Positions 53,992 through 64,000 of a stretch of DNA of 64,000 nt are shown piece by piece. How positions within the stretch are numbered: position 1 is the first letter of the stretch; each line of letters opens with the position of its first letter. Under the pieces are notes generated by a model that did no database searches, was not told the DNA's origin, and saw only the letters and a program-made list of their open reading frames with translations. Made by a program: the position numbers and the translations under genes. Source of the stretch: Flectonema sp. DT1601 (taxonomy: Eukaryota > Euglenozoa > Diplonemea > Diplonemida > Diplonemidae); NCBI GenBank assembly GCA_964019425.1, contig OZ025788.1:868001-932000 (forward strand). Direction: 5' to 3'.

Positions 53992-56886
53992 CTATATCAC
54001 AAAAGGATCAATGAGAAGCTGTTCTGCTGATGCTCGGTCTTCAGGGTTTCTCTTTAGTACTCGGGCAACACAATTAATCGCTTCTTCGGACATCTCATCA
54101 GTCGAAGGAAGGGGAACATCACCATCTTCTTGACAAAGCCAACGCAAGAAACGGTGAGTGCTGGCAGGTACTTCGTCACAGTATGCATATGGAGTAGAGA
54201 CTCCTCCCAAAAGCATTTGAATTATCGTTAAACCAAGTGCCCACATATCACTTGCTGTACATGTTTCATTACGGCAAGCTTCTGGAGACATAAACAATGG
54301 CGTTCCTATTAATGTTCCACCAGTTTCTATTTCTGTCATTGCTACACATGTTCCGAAATCACTTAACTTACATTGTCCATCAGTGTGTAGTAGTACGTTA
54401 CCTGGTTTTAAATCACGATGAATTACATTGTGTCCGTGAAGGTAGTGTAAACCTTTTAAAATATCCTTTGTGTATCTCTTAGCAGTGAGTGGTTTGATTG
54501 TTCCAAACTGCTCAAGGACTGAGGCAAGGGAACCTCCGCTTACGTATTCCATCGTTATTACAACGTAACGTTCGTAGACACCGCAGCTTATGAAACTGAC
54601 GATGCTGTCATCTCTGAACTTTATCAGCTGACTGACCTCATTTACGTATGACTCGAGTGATTCTGCTGAGGTATTGCGCTTTCGACCAAATTTTGTTTTT
54701 ACTTCATTTTGTATGGATGGAATTTTCATACATTTCAATGCAACTAGTGATCCTTCAGAAGACATTCCCAACCAAACTTCACCAAACGCACCCTTTCCAA
54801 GACATCTCTTTGGTGATCGCTGCCAAGAGGATCCATGTCTGTCAGTGAACTGTGTTGGTGGTTCATCAAAAACTGATTCATCACTGACATCGGATGATTC
54901 TTCTTCGAGTTTAATTGGAGTTCTACAATCATTAATTGCACTTCTTAGAAATTCAGCAGTGCTATCCTGCCTTGGAGGAATATCAATCAGCAGAGATGAT
55001 GAACAACGAGATCCTCTTGGGCGTGAGTTACGAGGGTAAGAAGATTCACCAAAAGTAGGGTCTTCCTCCCATTCTTGCCATCCTAAGATTTTTCTACAAT
55101 ATGGAGTTGGTAGATGAAGATCGTCATCCTGTGCTGCTGCTACTAAGTTTTGAAATCTTTGTTGTTGAATGTCATCACCCTCTTCCTCATCTGAATCATA
55201 AACCAGACATGGTAATCTATCTATCTCAGCATATTGACCATTAACAAATTTTGTAAACATCGATTTCCACTCAGAAGCACTCTCAGCTTCAGTTGTTTTA
55301 CTACGAGTTGGAGCACTGTTTAATAATTCATAAACAACTTGTCTGGTTGAATCATTTGGTCCACTAATCATATCAATAGGACGACAGATCATTGTCTCAC
55401 GAGTAAGTGTTGAGACTGTTTCAGATATAAGAAGTGGTGCTTGAATTACTCTTGATAATTGATTTAGCATTCGACTCTCTTCTACTAAACCTCCAAGAAC
55501 GAATGGAGAACGGTGTCTGTCATTTCCAATATTGCCACAGTATATGGGACCTGATGTAATAGAAACACAAAACCCTACTCTGTCTCCTCCAGAAACTGCT
55601 TCCATCGACCGTCTAATACCTAAAGCAGCTCTACATCCATGGTAGGCATGTAGAACACATGTTTGATGACTATTCCATGAAGCGATTAAACTATCAGCTT
55701 GCAGATGTAGAAGATTCCCTCCCTCATTCTTGACTGTGTCCATCGCAAAGCATTGCAATGCTGATGCCAACTCATACAGTTCTTGGACATCTCTGTAGTG
55801 GTGCTCAAGGTCCATGATTCCGAATTCTACGCTGCAAATAGTTCCCTTTTTCTTTTTCATGTTGCCCTTTAGATGACTGTACAAGTGTCCAGCAGCACCT
55901 CCAGTCATAGCGTCATCAACTTCTGATGAAACACTGTGCTTACGGTTAACGGTACTTTGTCTTCTTCCTGTTGAAAAACGTCTTCCAACATCAGATCGAG
56001 ACACTCGTCTTATTGCTGCAAGGCAGTCACCGACAGATGGTCGACGGAGTTTGTCACTCATACTTCCATTTGGTAGTAGTGATTGCTTTCTCTTCGACTG
56101 CATTGGTTCGATAATCTCAACAACACTCTCAGGAGTCTCATCCTTTGCTAAGTTAAATCTGATTGATTTTGGAGAAGGTTGAAGTGATTGTTGAAATGGA
56201 GAGTTCTGTAACGCTGATATCGTGTTCATTGGGTTTGTTGTACATCTCGACATAGAACAAGTTTCTTCATCATCTCCTTGAGCGGCAGCCTCAGCAGCGC
56301 TGAGACCAAGAGTGTAGTTCGGCAGAAACATTGCTTCACCAGTATGAGACTGCTCACTTTGAGGGCTTGCATCACGGTTAAGAAATGTTGGAGTGATTGC
56401 AACATCTTCACTGCTGGCATCATCATCAGTCGGGTTTGAGATGTTATTTTCAAAAGAACACAAAACGCTGTCAGGTAAGTACGGTTTGAATTCTCTCAAT
56501 GAACTAAGAAGACGTATAACACCAAGTTGTATTTCAAAGACGTCGTCAACAAAACATAATTCTGAGTTTTCAGTAACAATATCATCACATTCACACCATG
56601 AAAGTGATTGCAAGTCTCTCGTTATGTCCGATAAGTGTGATTTAATTGCATGAGTTCCTATTGAGATAGCGCATGCTACCAAACAACATAACACCGCAAT
56701 CCCTAACAAGATATTTTCATAACTTTCTCTTGATGGCTCTTGAGTTGTTATTAAGAATAAGACTAACGCCATCCCAGCCAAAGCCCCCTCTGTCCACTTC
56801 GCCATTGAACTTATGTCAATGTGACTGCTGCGTGTTGTAATTTCCCTCTCTTCTTCCCCCATGATTCCCCCCATCATTTTATTCAT
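53992..56886 (-). CDS. Two-pass membrane protein: degenerate cyclase domain fused to Ser/Thr kinase
   Basis: The frame extends to 56961 but that codon is TTG; the first ATG is at 56886, giving 964 aa. Two membrane segments lie near residues 31-50 and 58-80. A Ser-rich linker leads to a class III nucleotide-cyclase homology region, about residues 350-540. It has GGNLLHLQADSLIASWN (compare GDxLLAVF), RVGFCVSITSGPIYCGNIGN (compare RIGIHTGPVVAGNIG), and LVEESRMLNQLS. The first metal-binding Asp strand is changed (VEFGIMDLEHHY), so cyclase activity is unlikely. Residues about 700-964 are an intact MAP3K/STE-like kinase: LGKGAFGEVW, VALKCM, VIHRDLKPGN, SDFGTC and GTPLFMSPEA. I recall kinetoplastid kinases with similar layout but cannot verify this. 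It may act as a membrane kinase gated by nucleotide or partner binding (inference). Confidence 0.88.
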   Translation of the reverse strand: MNKMMGGIMGEEEREITTRSSHIDISSMAKWTEGALAGMALVLFLITTQEPSRESYENILLGIAVLCCLVACAISIGTHAIKSHLSDITRDLQSLSWCECDDIVTENSELCFVDDVFEIQLGVIRLLSSLREFKPYLPDSVLCSFENNISNPTDDDASSEDVAITPTFLNRDASPQSEQSHTGEAMFLPNYTLGLSAAEAAAQGDDEETCSMSRCTTNPMNTISALQNSPFQQSLQPSPKSIRFNLAKDETPESVVEIIEPMQSKRKQSLLPNGSMSDKLRRPSVGDCLAAIRRVSRSDVGRRFSTGRRQSTVNRKHSVSSEVDDAMTGGAAGHLYSHLKGNMKKKKGTICSVEFGIMDLEHHYRDVQELYELASALQCFAMDTVKNEGGNLLHLQADSLIASWNSHQTCVLHAYHGCRAALGIRRSMEAVSGGDRVGFCVSITSGPIYCGNIGNDRHRSPFVLGGLVEESRMLNQLSRVIQAPLLISETVSTLTRETMICRPIDMISGPNDSTRQVVYELLNSAPTRSKTTEAESASEWKSMFTKFVNGQYAEIDRLPCLVYDSDEEEGDDIQQQRFQNLVAAAQDDDLHLPTPYCRKILGWQEWEEDPTFGESSYPRNSRPRGSRCSSSLLIDIPPRQDSTAEFLRSAINDCRTPIKLEEESSDVSDESVFDEPPTQFTDRHGSSWQRSPKRCLGKGAFGEVWLGMSSEGSLVALKCMKIPSIQNEVKTKFGRKRNTSAESLESYVNEVSQLIKFRDDSIVSFISCGVYERYVVITMEYVSGGSLASVLEQFGTIKPLTAKRYTKDILKGLHYLHGHNVIHRDLKPGNVLLHTDGQCKLSDFGTCVAMTEIETGGTLIGTPLFMSPEACRNETCTASDMWALGLTIIQMLLGGVSTPYAYCDEVPASTHRFLRWLCQEDGDVPLPSTDEMSEEAINCVARVLKRNPEDRASAEQLLIDPFVI

Positions 56887-57691
56887 TACAGTTGAGGGGT
56901 GTGGACTTCCCTTTTCTTGGGTTTTGTTTAAAAAAAAAAAGAAATTAATAAATTTGCACAAAAAGACAACATTGACTAAGCAACAGCCCTTCTAATAATA
57001 CTCACAATGCTATGAGTCGCAATCAACATAATAATACAACTTGTGACACACCTTGTAGTATCAACATTATTTATATTTCCTTTAATCTCATTTTCTTAAC
57101 ACGGACTACAAAAAACACAGTAGATTGTCTGAAAAGTTAAAATAAATTTTAAAGGGAAAAAAGAAAATAATAATAATAATAAGAATAATGCATATTACAC
57201 AACACTAAATGCTCTTGTCAAAGCTCTAAACAGATTGTTGGTATTTTGAAAAAATATTTTTTCCTTTCACTAATTTAGTTTTTTTTTGATATCTAACGTA
57301 AGTTGAAGGGGACAGCGGCAATGAAACACAGAAGACAGCATGAGTGTGCTTCTATTGCCATAGTAACAAATCTATCCCCTTTTCCTCAGAGCTAATATTT
57401 TTTTAAAACAATTCAAATTAATCACTACAAAAAAAAAAAAAAAAAAACGAATCGGTTATACCAATATCAGCCTGGGAGTACAATTAAAATTAAGAAGTGT
57501 ACTAAAAGTTTAATCAACAGTAACGCAGCCAATTATTAATTTTCTATGGGGAAGTCGAAAACATCTGACTTCCAGTAAAGGATAAAGGCTGTTGTTTTTG
57601 TTGTTGTTGTTTTCTCGAAGCGCCACTTAACAGCAACAAAACATATTCAATAAAGAATTAGTTTTTGTGTGGTTAGAAGAAGTGTTCAAAA

Positions 57692-57731
<40 letters not shown>

Positions 57732-58331
57732 ACAACAAAAATTCCTAATTCTTGTGATGAATGTCTACACCAGTTGCATGCTGCCGAGCCACACCATCCA
57801 AAACATAGCACAGACTCATCAGTATACAGTCTTTTTGTTTTACTTTCGATTTTCGATTTTCTACTTTTTTTATTTTTTTTTTTTCGAATTAACATTCCAT
57901 AGCATTCAGAGACCAGCTGTATCATGGCACGAATTTACTATATTTTTTTCTTTCCCTCTCCCCTTCATTTTTAACATCGTGTAGCGCCCCTACAAATCAG
58001 CCCAAAAAATAGGCTATTTCAAAAAAAAAGAGAAAAAATGCATTGATTATGGGCTCACTTTGTTTCAATACATGGTTTCTTAGTAGACTTAACAACACAG
58101 GGTTAGTTTGGTGCAAAAAAAAAAAAAAATGATGTTCTCTTCTAAATGATAAAGGGCACTTTTCAACTAAAATGATTCCTTATGGGGCGCTACAGCCATG
58201 TTTTAAATTTAAATTTTTTTTTTTTTTTTCTTTCTCCCAACTGTCGCTGATTTAGCAACAACAGAGTTTTTTTAACAAAACCAGATAATAATACCGTCAT
58301 ATCGTAGCACAATACAAATCGTAAGAAGTAA
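56887..58331. other. Gene-free region with a possible MITE
   Basis: AT-rich spacer with a poly-A run near 57691-57728 and a GTT repeat near 57590-57612. A 215-bp segment with 11-bp terminal inverted repeats lies at 57980-58194 (listed separately). No coding sequence recognised. Confidence 0.55.
57980..58194. mobile_element. Possible MITE with 11-bp terminal inverted repeats
   Basis: TGTAGCGCCCC at 57980-57990 is perfectly inverted as GGGGCGCTACA at 58184-58194, enclosing 193 AT-rich bases with no coding potential. GC-rich ends in such AT-rich DNA are unlikely to match by chance. I see no convincing target-site duplication and only one copy, so a chance or 3'-UTR structure remains possible. 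Confidence 0.45.
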
Positions 58332-61300
58332 CTAAGAAGGTAATGGAGGAAATCCTTCTCCAGGAGCCTGATCAAAAAGATAATCTACGAAATCTTTTCC
58401 ATTTTTGTTAGTTGAACCGTTAGCTGGAATAGCATCTTCAGTGTAGTGACTATCTGATCCACGACTATGTGATGTCGCGTTGTCATTAGAAACTGGAAGA
58501 GTAATCGCCATGTAATCCTGAGGTTGTTCTTTTGTTATCTGTGGCACTAACCAGTTAGGTACAACAGATGAATTTCTGTTGTTGCTCGGACGAATTTCCT
58601 GCTGTGAAAGTGTTTCTTGTTGAACATTTTGAGGTGAGGTAGTTCTGATTCCATCAGCAGCTGATTTCAAAAGCAGAGCTGCCTTTTCTAAATTATCAAC
58701 CACGGATTCACTAGGTAGCAAAGCTTCTTGAAGAGAACCAATCTGACTCAACTCGATACCACTCGAATAGCCGCGTCCATTTGCCAGTGGCGGAGGACGA
58801 GTCCAGCTCTTTCTTGCCCCCGCAGCACTTTTTGCGGCCACAGATCCCGTTTCGGACATTAAATCTAAGTCCGTACTCAAATTATTAAAACCAACATAAC
58901 GACCAATACTTCCTATTGGTGATCCAGGAGGGGAATAGCTGAGCAATGATGTACCTCTTGGTCTACCAAAGCCACCCATACAGAGATCAAGAGATCGACC
59001 CTTTCCGAATAACCCTTCAACAAGTTTCTTTAAGACAGGAACCTTAAAATATTGAAGATTATCATGTTCAGTTAGGAAGCATAGAATAGTATGAATCATT
59101 GATATTCTCGATGCTATTAGTTTCCAAAGTTTTACGGCTTTGTTATGTTTACTTGTTGGATCAATAATCTTAAAAAGCTGTACATTAGTATCAGGGTGAA
59201 CCCCAGAGAGATGAGATGGAAGCAAACAAAGACTTCTGTAAACCATTCCTTCAACTGATTGAACTGTGCCGTCCAATAAAATATATCTACACCCACGTGA
59301 TAGCTGAATGATATTGTCAGTTTTACTAACTACGTTTCCTCCTTTACAGAATACCTTCAGATCATTATGATCCCATTCTATGTAAGGAGAGACTGTTGAC
59401 AGGACTCTAACAGCTGAATCTTCTCCAGCTTGTTGCCACATTGCATTTAACATTCTCGGATGTTGTCTTGCTATCGCCAAGACGTCGGCTCCGTCTATAG
59501 TGAGAACCGTTCCGTCGGTGTCGGCTACGGATTCTCGTGATTTTACTTTACTGTTTAGAATTAGTTGATTACTATTAATAACATAACAAACAAGAGAGTA
59601 ATAAAGACATACCCTCCGCGAGTAGAAAGTACTGTAAGAAGACCAGCTGTAAAACCTGGTCCATAATAAGAGTACGACCCCATGTTGTTGATGCGAGCTA
59701 CACCACTAAGGAGAACACTGACTGATAGAGAGCCTTCTGGTGAGCGAGTTACAAGAGAATCTCCCTTAGAAATATTTCTCTGTCTAGATCTCATTATAAC
59801 TTTATGAAGTGCTTCTTCATCTTCGGATGCCCATCGAACGGAGTCGAGGACTTCCTCAGCGGTGGGGAGTGGCATCTTACGCTTTTTCATTCTTCTGATC
59901 CTCTCCATCTGATTTTCAATCTCATCGATGAGTCCCTTGCCGTCAGTTTCGTCAAGTCTCCCAGCAGCTATTTCAGCTTCTATCTTTATTCTACCCTTGT
60001 TTAGTATCATTCTAGCAGCTTGTCTTGTTTTAATTGCAACAGCTACTTCAGGTCGTATTCTTTGATGAGTCGCTAGAAGTTGTAGTCCTTCTGTTCTTTC
60101 TTGTTTACAATGATCTCTAATTCTATTTACTATTTCTTGTTCTAATTTGAAATCACTTATTTGTTTGCTGACTAATTCATGTGCGTGGATGTAAGCTGTA
60201 GCTATTTCAAATGCATTGGTCCATCGGTGGGTTTCTAAGATGCTCCTCGCTGCTTTTTTAACACCACACGGAGGCAGCAACATCAGTTGTGCCTTATCCA
60301 ATTTCCTTAAATCGAAGATCGGTTCTAAGATATCGACGCGAAGGAGTGAGGAAGACTTTCCATGCTTCTGTGACCTAATAAATTTCGAGTCTCGACATTG
60401 TTGTACCTCTCCCAATAGCCATCTACATCCAATGGGGGTGAGTACTCCTTGACTGTTTTTGAGTTTTAGTCTTCAATTATAGAGACTTCGCTATTCAGTT
60501 CTAAAGAAACAAAAAGTAATACAAACCTGTTTTGACTCCAGAGCGCTGCTATAAACAACTTGAAATACGCTGATCGTCCATCAGAAAAAGCATCTCCATC
60601 GAATTCCGAAATATTCGGATATGGATGGTGAAGCTTATCTATTGTGAGGTGTCTTACTTTCGTCCAATTAGTCATAGCCATGACTGATTCAGAAGATAGT
60701 TCTGTGATGGCTCGTTCTTGTTCGCTGATGCTGAGTTCAAAGGCTTCTTTGAGTGCCTTTTTTCGTTCGACAGAAACGACTGAGAGACCAAGTTTATCTA
60801 CTAAAAGTCCAGTACTGACCCCATTTACGACAAGTGTTAAAATAACTATACCAGATACAAAGAATATTACATGAGGTCCTAACGTAGAATTAGACCTAGT
60901 TATATCAGCGTCGTTCTCTACCACTAAAGCAAGCGCAAGGCCTACAGCTCCTCGTAGACCTCCCCACCATACTAACCAGCATTGGTTAACTGTTAAGTGA
61001 TATCTCTTTGAAACAAACTCCAAAGCCATGACCTGATAAAATATTACTATCACAGCACCCCTAACAACAATTATAGCCAGATAAAGAAGAGCTAAATAGC
61101 CTATATCTTCTGGTTTAATGTCGCTGAAGGCTTTCTTTGCAACGATAAGACCAGCGAGTGAAAAGATGATGGTGTTGGCCATGAATACTAATATTCCCCA
61201 GAAATCATGTAATGTGTGTTCCACCTCAGGAGAGAAACACTGTCGGTGAGTGGATAGGTAAAGTCCTAGAGCCACAGATGCTAATACTCCTGAAGTCTGA

Positions 61301-62136
61301 AACCAACCTTCAGCAGTAAAGTAAGTAACATAAGCAACAGCTACAGATAACGTCACTTCAATAAGGGGATCGTTAAACACTCGTTCAAGAGTGAATTCTG
61401 TTACGATTGCTATTGCGAGTCCCAATAAGCTTCCACCAAGAGTAACTCTAAATAATTCACCAACAATCTCATACCACTCATCACTAAGAGTACCAGATGG
61501 GACTGCATCTCTTAGGATGCTGAAGATAACAATTGCTGTTCCATCATTGAACAGTGACTCTCCTTCAATTAGAGTTGATATTTCTGGTGAACATCCGAGA
61601 TCTTTTAACAAAGCTACTACAGCAACAGGATCAGTTGCCGAACATATCGCACCCATAAGTAAACAGGTAACCCACGACCAGTTATATTGACTTAACACTA
61701 ATTTTATTATCGCAGCTGTTAGTCCACTTGCGACGATGACACCTGGTCCCGCCATAATCAAGCAGTGCAGGTATACTTTACTGAAGATATGACCATCAAT
61801 GCTGAAAGCTGACTCGAATATTAGAATAGGTAGGAATATATAAAGGATTAAATGAGGATCGATGTCTGAAAGTGCACTTCCTGAAATTAAGATGTTGTCG
61901 TCGCTTAATGTTGATAAACCTCCGTAGGCCATTCCAATGAGGAATACTAATATCGTGTATGGAATCTTTTTAATGAAACTGACCTCTCTAGCTGCAAGTC
62001 GGAGTAGCGCTCCTATCCCCACCGCGCCTGATAAAGCGATTACACTATAAGGTACAACATGGTCTGCATGACCGAAATGCAACACAGTTTCTGACACCAC
62101 CAATGATGTTGTCTCTGAGACACTTGGAGCTGACAT
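58332..62136 (-). CDS. NHE/SOS1-type Na+/H+ exchanger with CNBD-like cytosolic region
   Basis: Three exons (60527-62136, 59613-60452, 58332-59550) join in frame to 1222 aa. Intron 1 has an atypical GTTTGT donor, intron 2 GTATGTC; acceptors end AAACAG. Residues about 30-450 form the CPA1 transporter, with about 12 membrane segments: FLPILIFESAF, ICSATDPVAVVALLKDLG, EGESLFNDGTAIVIF and WWGGLRGAVGLALAL (ion-binding ND present). The cytosolic part follows the SOS1/NHX7 plan, with a helical region, then a cyclic-nucleotide-binding-like fold at about 750-850 (GDSLVTRSPEGSLSVSVLLSGVARI, then TDGTVLTIDGADVLAIARQHP). The consensus phosphate-binding cassette is not obvious, so ligand binding is uncertain. 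There is no voltage-sensor block as in sperm NHE. It likely exports Na+ in exchange for H+ at the plasma membrane. Confidence 0.92.
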
Positions 62137-62769
62137 AGTTTTGTGTACGACTGCCCAGCATTCTGGGCTGAGAGATCTGAGTAGAACAATAATAAATTTT
62201 CATTTCATCTCTTTTACTTTTTTTTGGTTGAATTCGTTTTTATAATTTGAACAGAATACGTAAAACATATAAACAGAAGAATGAGAGATACAGTTTTTTG
62301 ATACATATAAAGGATTTCATTGAGTTTACAAAAAAAAAAACAAAAAAAAAAAAAAAAAAAAAAAAAGAGATTTTTTTTTTTTTTTTTTTTTTTTGTTTCT
62401 AGATTTTATCAAAGAGGGGTGGTCAGTAAATACCTCTAAGACACGCAGGGGAAAACATTGCCACTGCGGTATGGGCAGAACATTCAAGAAACTGAAACAG
62501 AGCAGAGGAACGAAGAGTCCTCAAACAAAATTAACTCCAACTACGAATTCCTTTTTTATAAAACGAACGATGATGTAGTATGAAGAAGAATAAATAAATA
62601 AGTAACTAAGAGGACGTCGCACATCCGAATGTGTGCAATATAACAAAACATAATAAAACGAGAGGGGGGGGCAATCGGTATTGAGTCGATGTTACATTTA
62701 ATTGTATCCGAATATCAGACTCAATACCTCGCTGAAAAAAAGAAAACAAGATAAGGCATAATAGTTTAA
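62137..62769. other. Spacer upstream of the NHE gene
   Basis: Contains A and T runs (62329-62365, 62373-62394). Close to the NHE start, minus-strand TCTACTCAG and a short palindrome CCCAGAATGCTGGG precede the ATG. The plus-strand frame at 62393-62578 is not recognisable. No gene supported. Confidence 0.55.
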
Positions 62770-63924
62770 TTAAATGATAGAAGTGTCTCTGGTACGATTT
62801 TCTCTGGGGCTCCTTAATTGTCTCTCTGGAGACATTGACATCAGGTCAAGGAACTGCTTATAGTCGTGTGTTATATTTCCGTAAACGTAATCTCGCAGAT
62901 CGTCAGATGCGAATTCAGGTTGAACATCCTGGTGAGAATCGAGTGAAACGGTCACAGCATGACGAAGCCAAGCAACTACAAATCCTCCTTTTAACGTTCG
63001 AATCTTATTACTTTTTGTAAGAAATGGTTCGCCATCATCACTAAGTCGACATGTAAAAGTTGTTTTTAATTTTGCTAAACTCACCTGTCCTGGGATTAAT
63101 ACATCAAAACCATCTTCCATTAAACTTTCAGCAATTTGACCAGATCGTAGTGATGTCCAGTTGCCTCCCCAGATACACCACTTACAAGTATTTAGTGGTA
63201 ACTTATTGTAATGTTTATGCATGAAACCTATATATCCCTCACCTTCACTCGCATATATATTTACTTGCTGTTTGATACAAGCGAGAAGACTTGAAACAGA
63301 TGTTCTTTCCGATTCTTTCATTTTTGAAACAGCCACATTTCGTAATTGAGGGTTCTTCTGTGAGCAAGACTGACAAATGCACATGTTACAAACACTACAT
63401 GAAAGTAGTCGCTGGTCATGTATCCCAGATTTAGGTCGGCCACACAAGTCACAGCTATTCATTGTTATCTTTGAAACTGTTGTTGTCGGGAGTATTAATT
63501 GACCACCACATTTAAAACATTTATCATATTGTCTTAGATCAATTGTTCTAGCAGGTGAGGGTGATAAACTATGTGGTGACAATGGAGCTTCTGGTATCTT
63601 TATTGGAGTATGGTTTTGAGTAGGAGGGGTTTCACCGAGTACGTAAAATTCTTGAAAAGTATTTCCAAAGTAGAACATAAATTCATTCCTCAGCATACCC
63701 CAATCACTGAATTCTAATGAAGGATGGATCACTCCACATCTCAGATATTCCAAAACATATCTGAAAAGTTCTCCGTCTCTGTCTAAAAAGATACGACCGT
63801 CAGCATCACAACCAACCCCCCTCGGGTTCTCCGCAATCTGCTTTAAAAAACCTTCACGTGCAGTGAGTGTTGTCATTGCGACATCGAAATGATGACCTCC
63901 AACATTTAATTTCATAATCGCCAT
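62770..63924 (-). CDS. BTB/KCTD-type T1 domain protein with zinc-binding cysteines
   Basis: A single-exon 384-aa protein, ATG at 63924. Residues 1-98 form a potassium-channel-tetramerisation-type BTB (T1) domain: MKLNVGGHHFDVAMTTLTA, DGRIFLDRDGELFRYVLEYL, then RCGVIHPSLEFSDWGMLRNE. KCTD proteins with this fold assemble as oligomers and often serve as cullin-3 adaptors. A cysteine-rich block follows (about 134-190): CFKCGG, CDLCGRP, CSVCNMCICQSC, likely two zinc sites of the RING/FYVE-like kind. The C-terminal 190 residues contain HYNKLPLNTCKWCIWGGNWTS and are unrecognised. The BTB/zinc pairing suggests a ubiquitin-related adaptor, but there are no channel segments and the role is open. Confidence 0.86.
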   Translation of the reverse strand: MAIMKLNVGGHHFDVAMTTLTAREGFLKQIAENPRGVGCDADGRIFLDRDGELFRYVLEYLRCGVIHPSLEFSDWGMLRNEFMFYFGNTFQEFYVLGETPPTQNHTPIKIPEAPLSPHSLSPSPARTIDLRQYDKCFKCGGQLILPTTTVSKITMNSCDLCGRPKSGIHDQRLLSCSVCNMCICQSCSQKNPQLRNVAVSKMKESERTSVSSLLACIKQQVNIYASEGEGYIGFMHKHYNKLPLNTCKWCIWGGNWTSLRSGQIAESLMEDGFDVLIPGQVSLAKLKTTFTCRLSDDGEPFLTKSNKIRTLKGGFVVAWLRHAVTVSLDSHQDVQPEFASDDLRDYVYGNITHDYKQFLDLMSMSPERQLRSPRENRTRDTSII

Positions 63925-64000
63925 CGTCTTTATATCAGAAGATGAAAAACTGCAGTAAAAACTAACTTATGGACACATAAGACATAAACAGATCACACTG

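Noticed and set aside
56887-56961. N-terminal extension of the cyclase-like kinase to 56961
   Set aside because: It begins at TTG and encodes a poly-Phe stretch; the ATG at 56886 is the first plausible start.

Overview
The window looks like nuclear DNA of a free-living, probably flagellated protist. It is AT-rich with very long A/T homopolymers, uses the standard genetic code (TAA, TAG and TGA all end genes), has spliceosomal introns, and carries an intact LINE. Genes with ciliary or basal-body relatives (an LRRC45 ortholog, a TPPP/p25-alpha-type protein), a mitochondrial SAM carrier and an RPL4 array fit such an organism. I cannot assign a lineage from sequence alone.

Layout: every protein-coding gene I can support (19 host genes plus both LINE ORFs) lies on the minus strand; only a tRNA-Gly is on the plus strand. 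From left to right: the 5' part of a TmcB-like multi-pass membrane gene running off the left edge (1-2122); tRNA-Gly; a PDZ-like plus Tudor/SH3-like repeat protein; an ATAD1/Msp1 AAA ATPase; LRRC45; a C2-domain protein; four tandem intron-bearing RPL4 genes (12.9-21.7 kb) encoding the same 357-aa protein; a three-exon ankyrin-repeat membrane protein; a Q/RGG-rich protein; an 84-aa protein; a mitochondrial S-adenosylmethionine carrier; a p25-alpha-like protein; an unrecognised Ser-rich protein; a 940-aa protein kinase with an unusual C-terminal half; a complete LINE (ORF1, ORF2 with endonuclease, RT, RNase H and zinc finger) with a duplicated 3' end; a two-pass membrane protein joining a degenerate nucleotide-cyclase domain to a protein kinase; an NHE/SOS1-type Na+/H+ exchanger with a cyclic-nucleotide-binding-like region; and a BTB/KCTD protein with zinc-binding cysteines.

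I resolved introns in nine genes (PDZ-Tudor, C2, RPL4 x4, ankyrin, SAM carrier, NHE). All but one donor are GTATGT. Acceptors end in an A-rich ACAG without a pyrimidine tract. By contrast, many start codons are preceded within about 50 nt by a pyrimidine-rich tract plus AG. Together with the strand bias this suggests polycistronic transcription with spliced-leader trans-splicing, which is an inference.

Most interesting items: the LINE whose ORF1 and ORF2 share one frame interrupted only by a TAA in a CARYYA read-through context; four contiguous hairpins preserved in intron 3 of every RPL4 copy; the membrane cyclase-like/kinase fusion; and several genes with possible cyclic-nucleotide links (TmcB-like, cyclase-like kinase, NHE with CNBD-like region). 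About half the window is gene-free AT-rich DNA with homopolymers.
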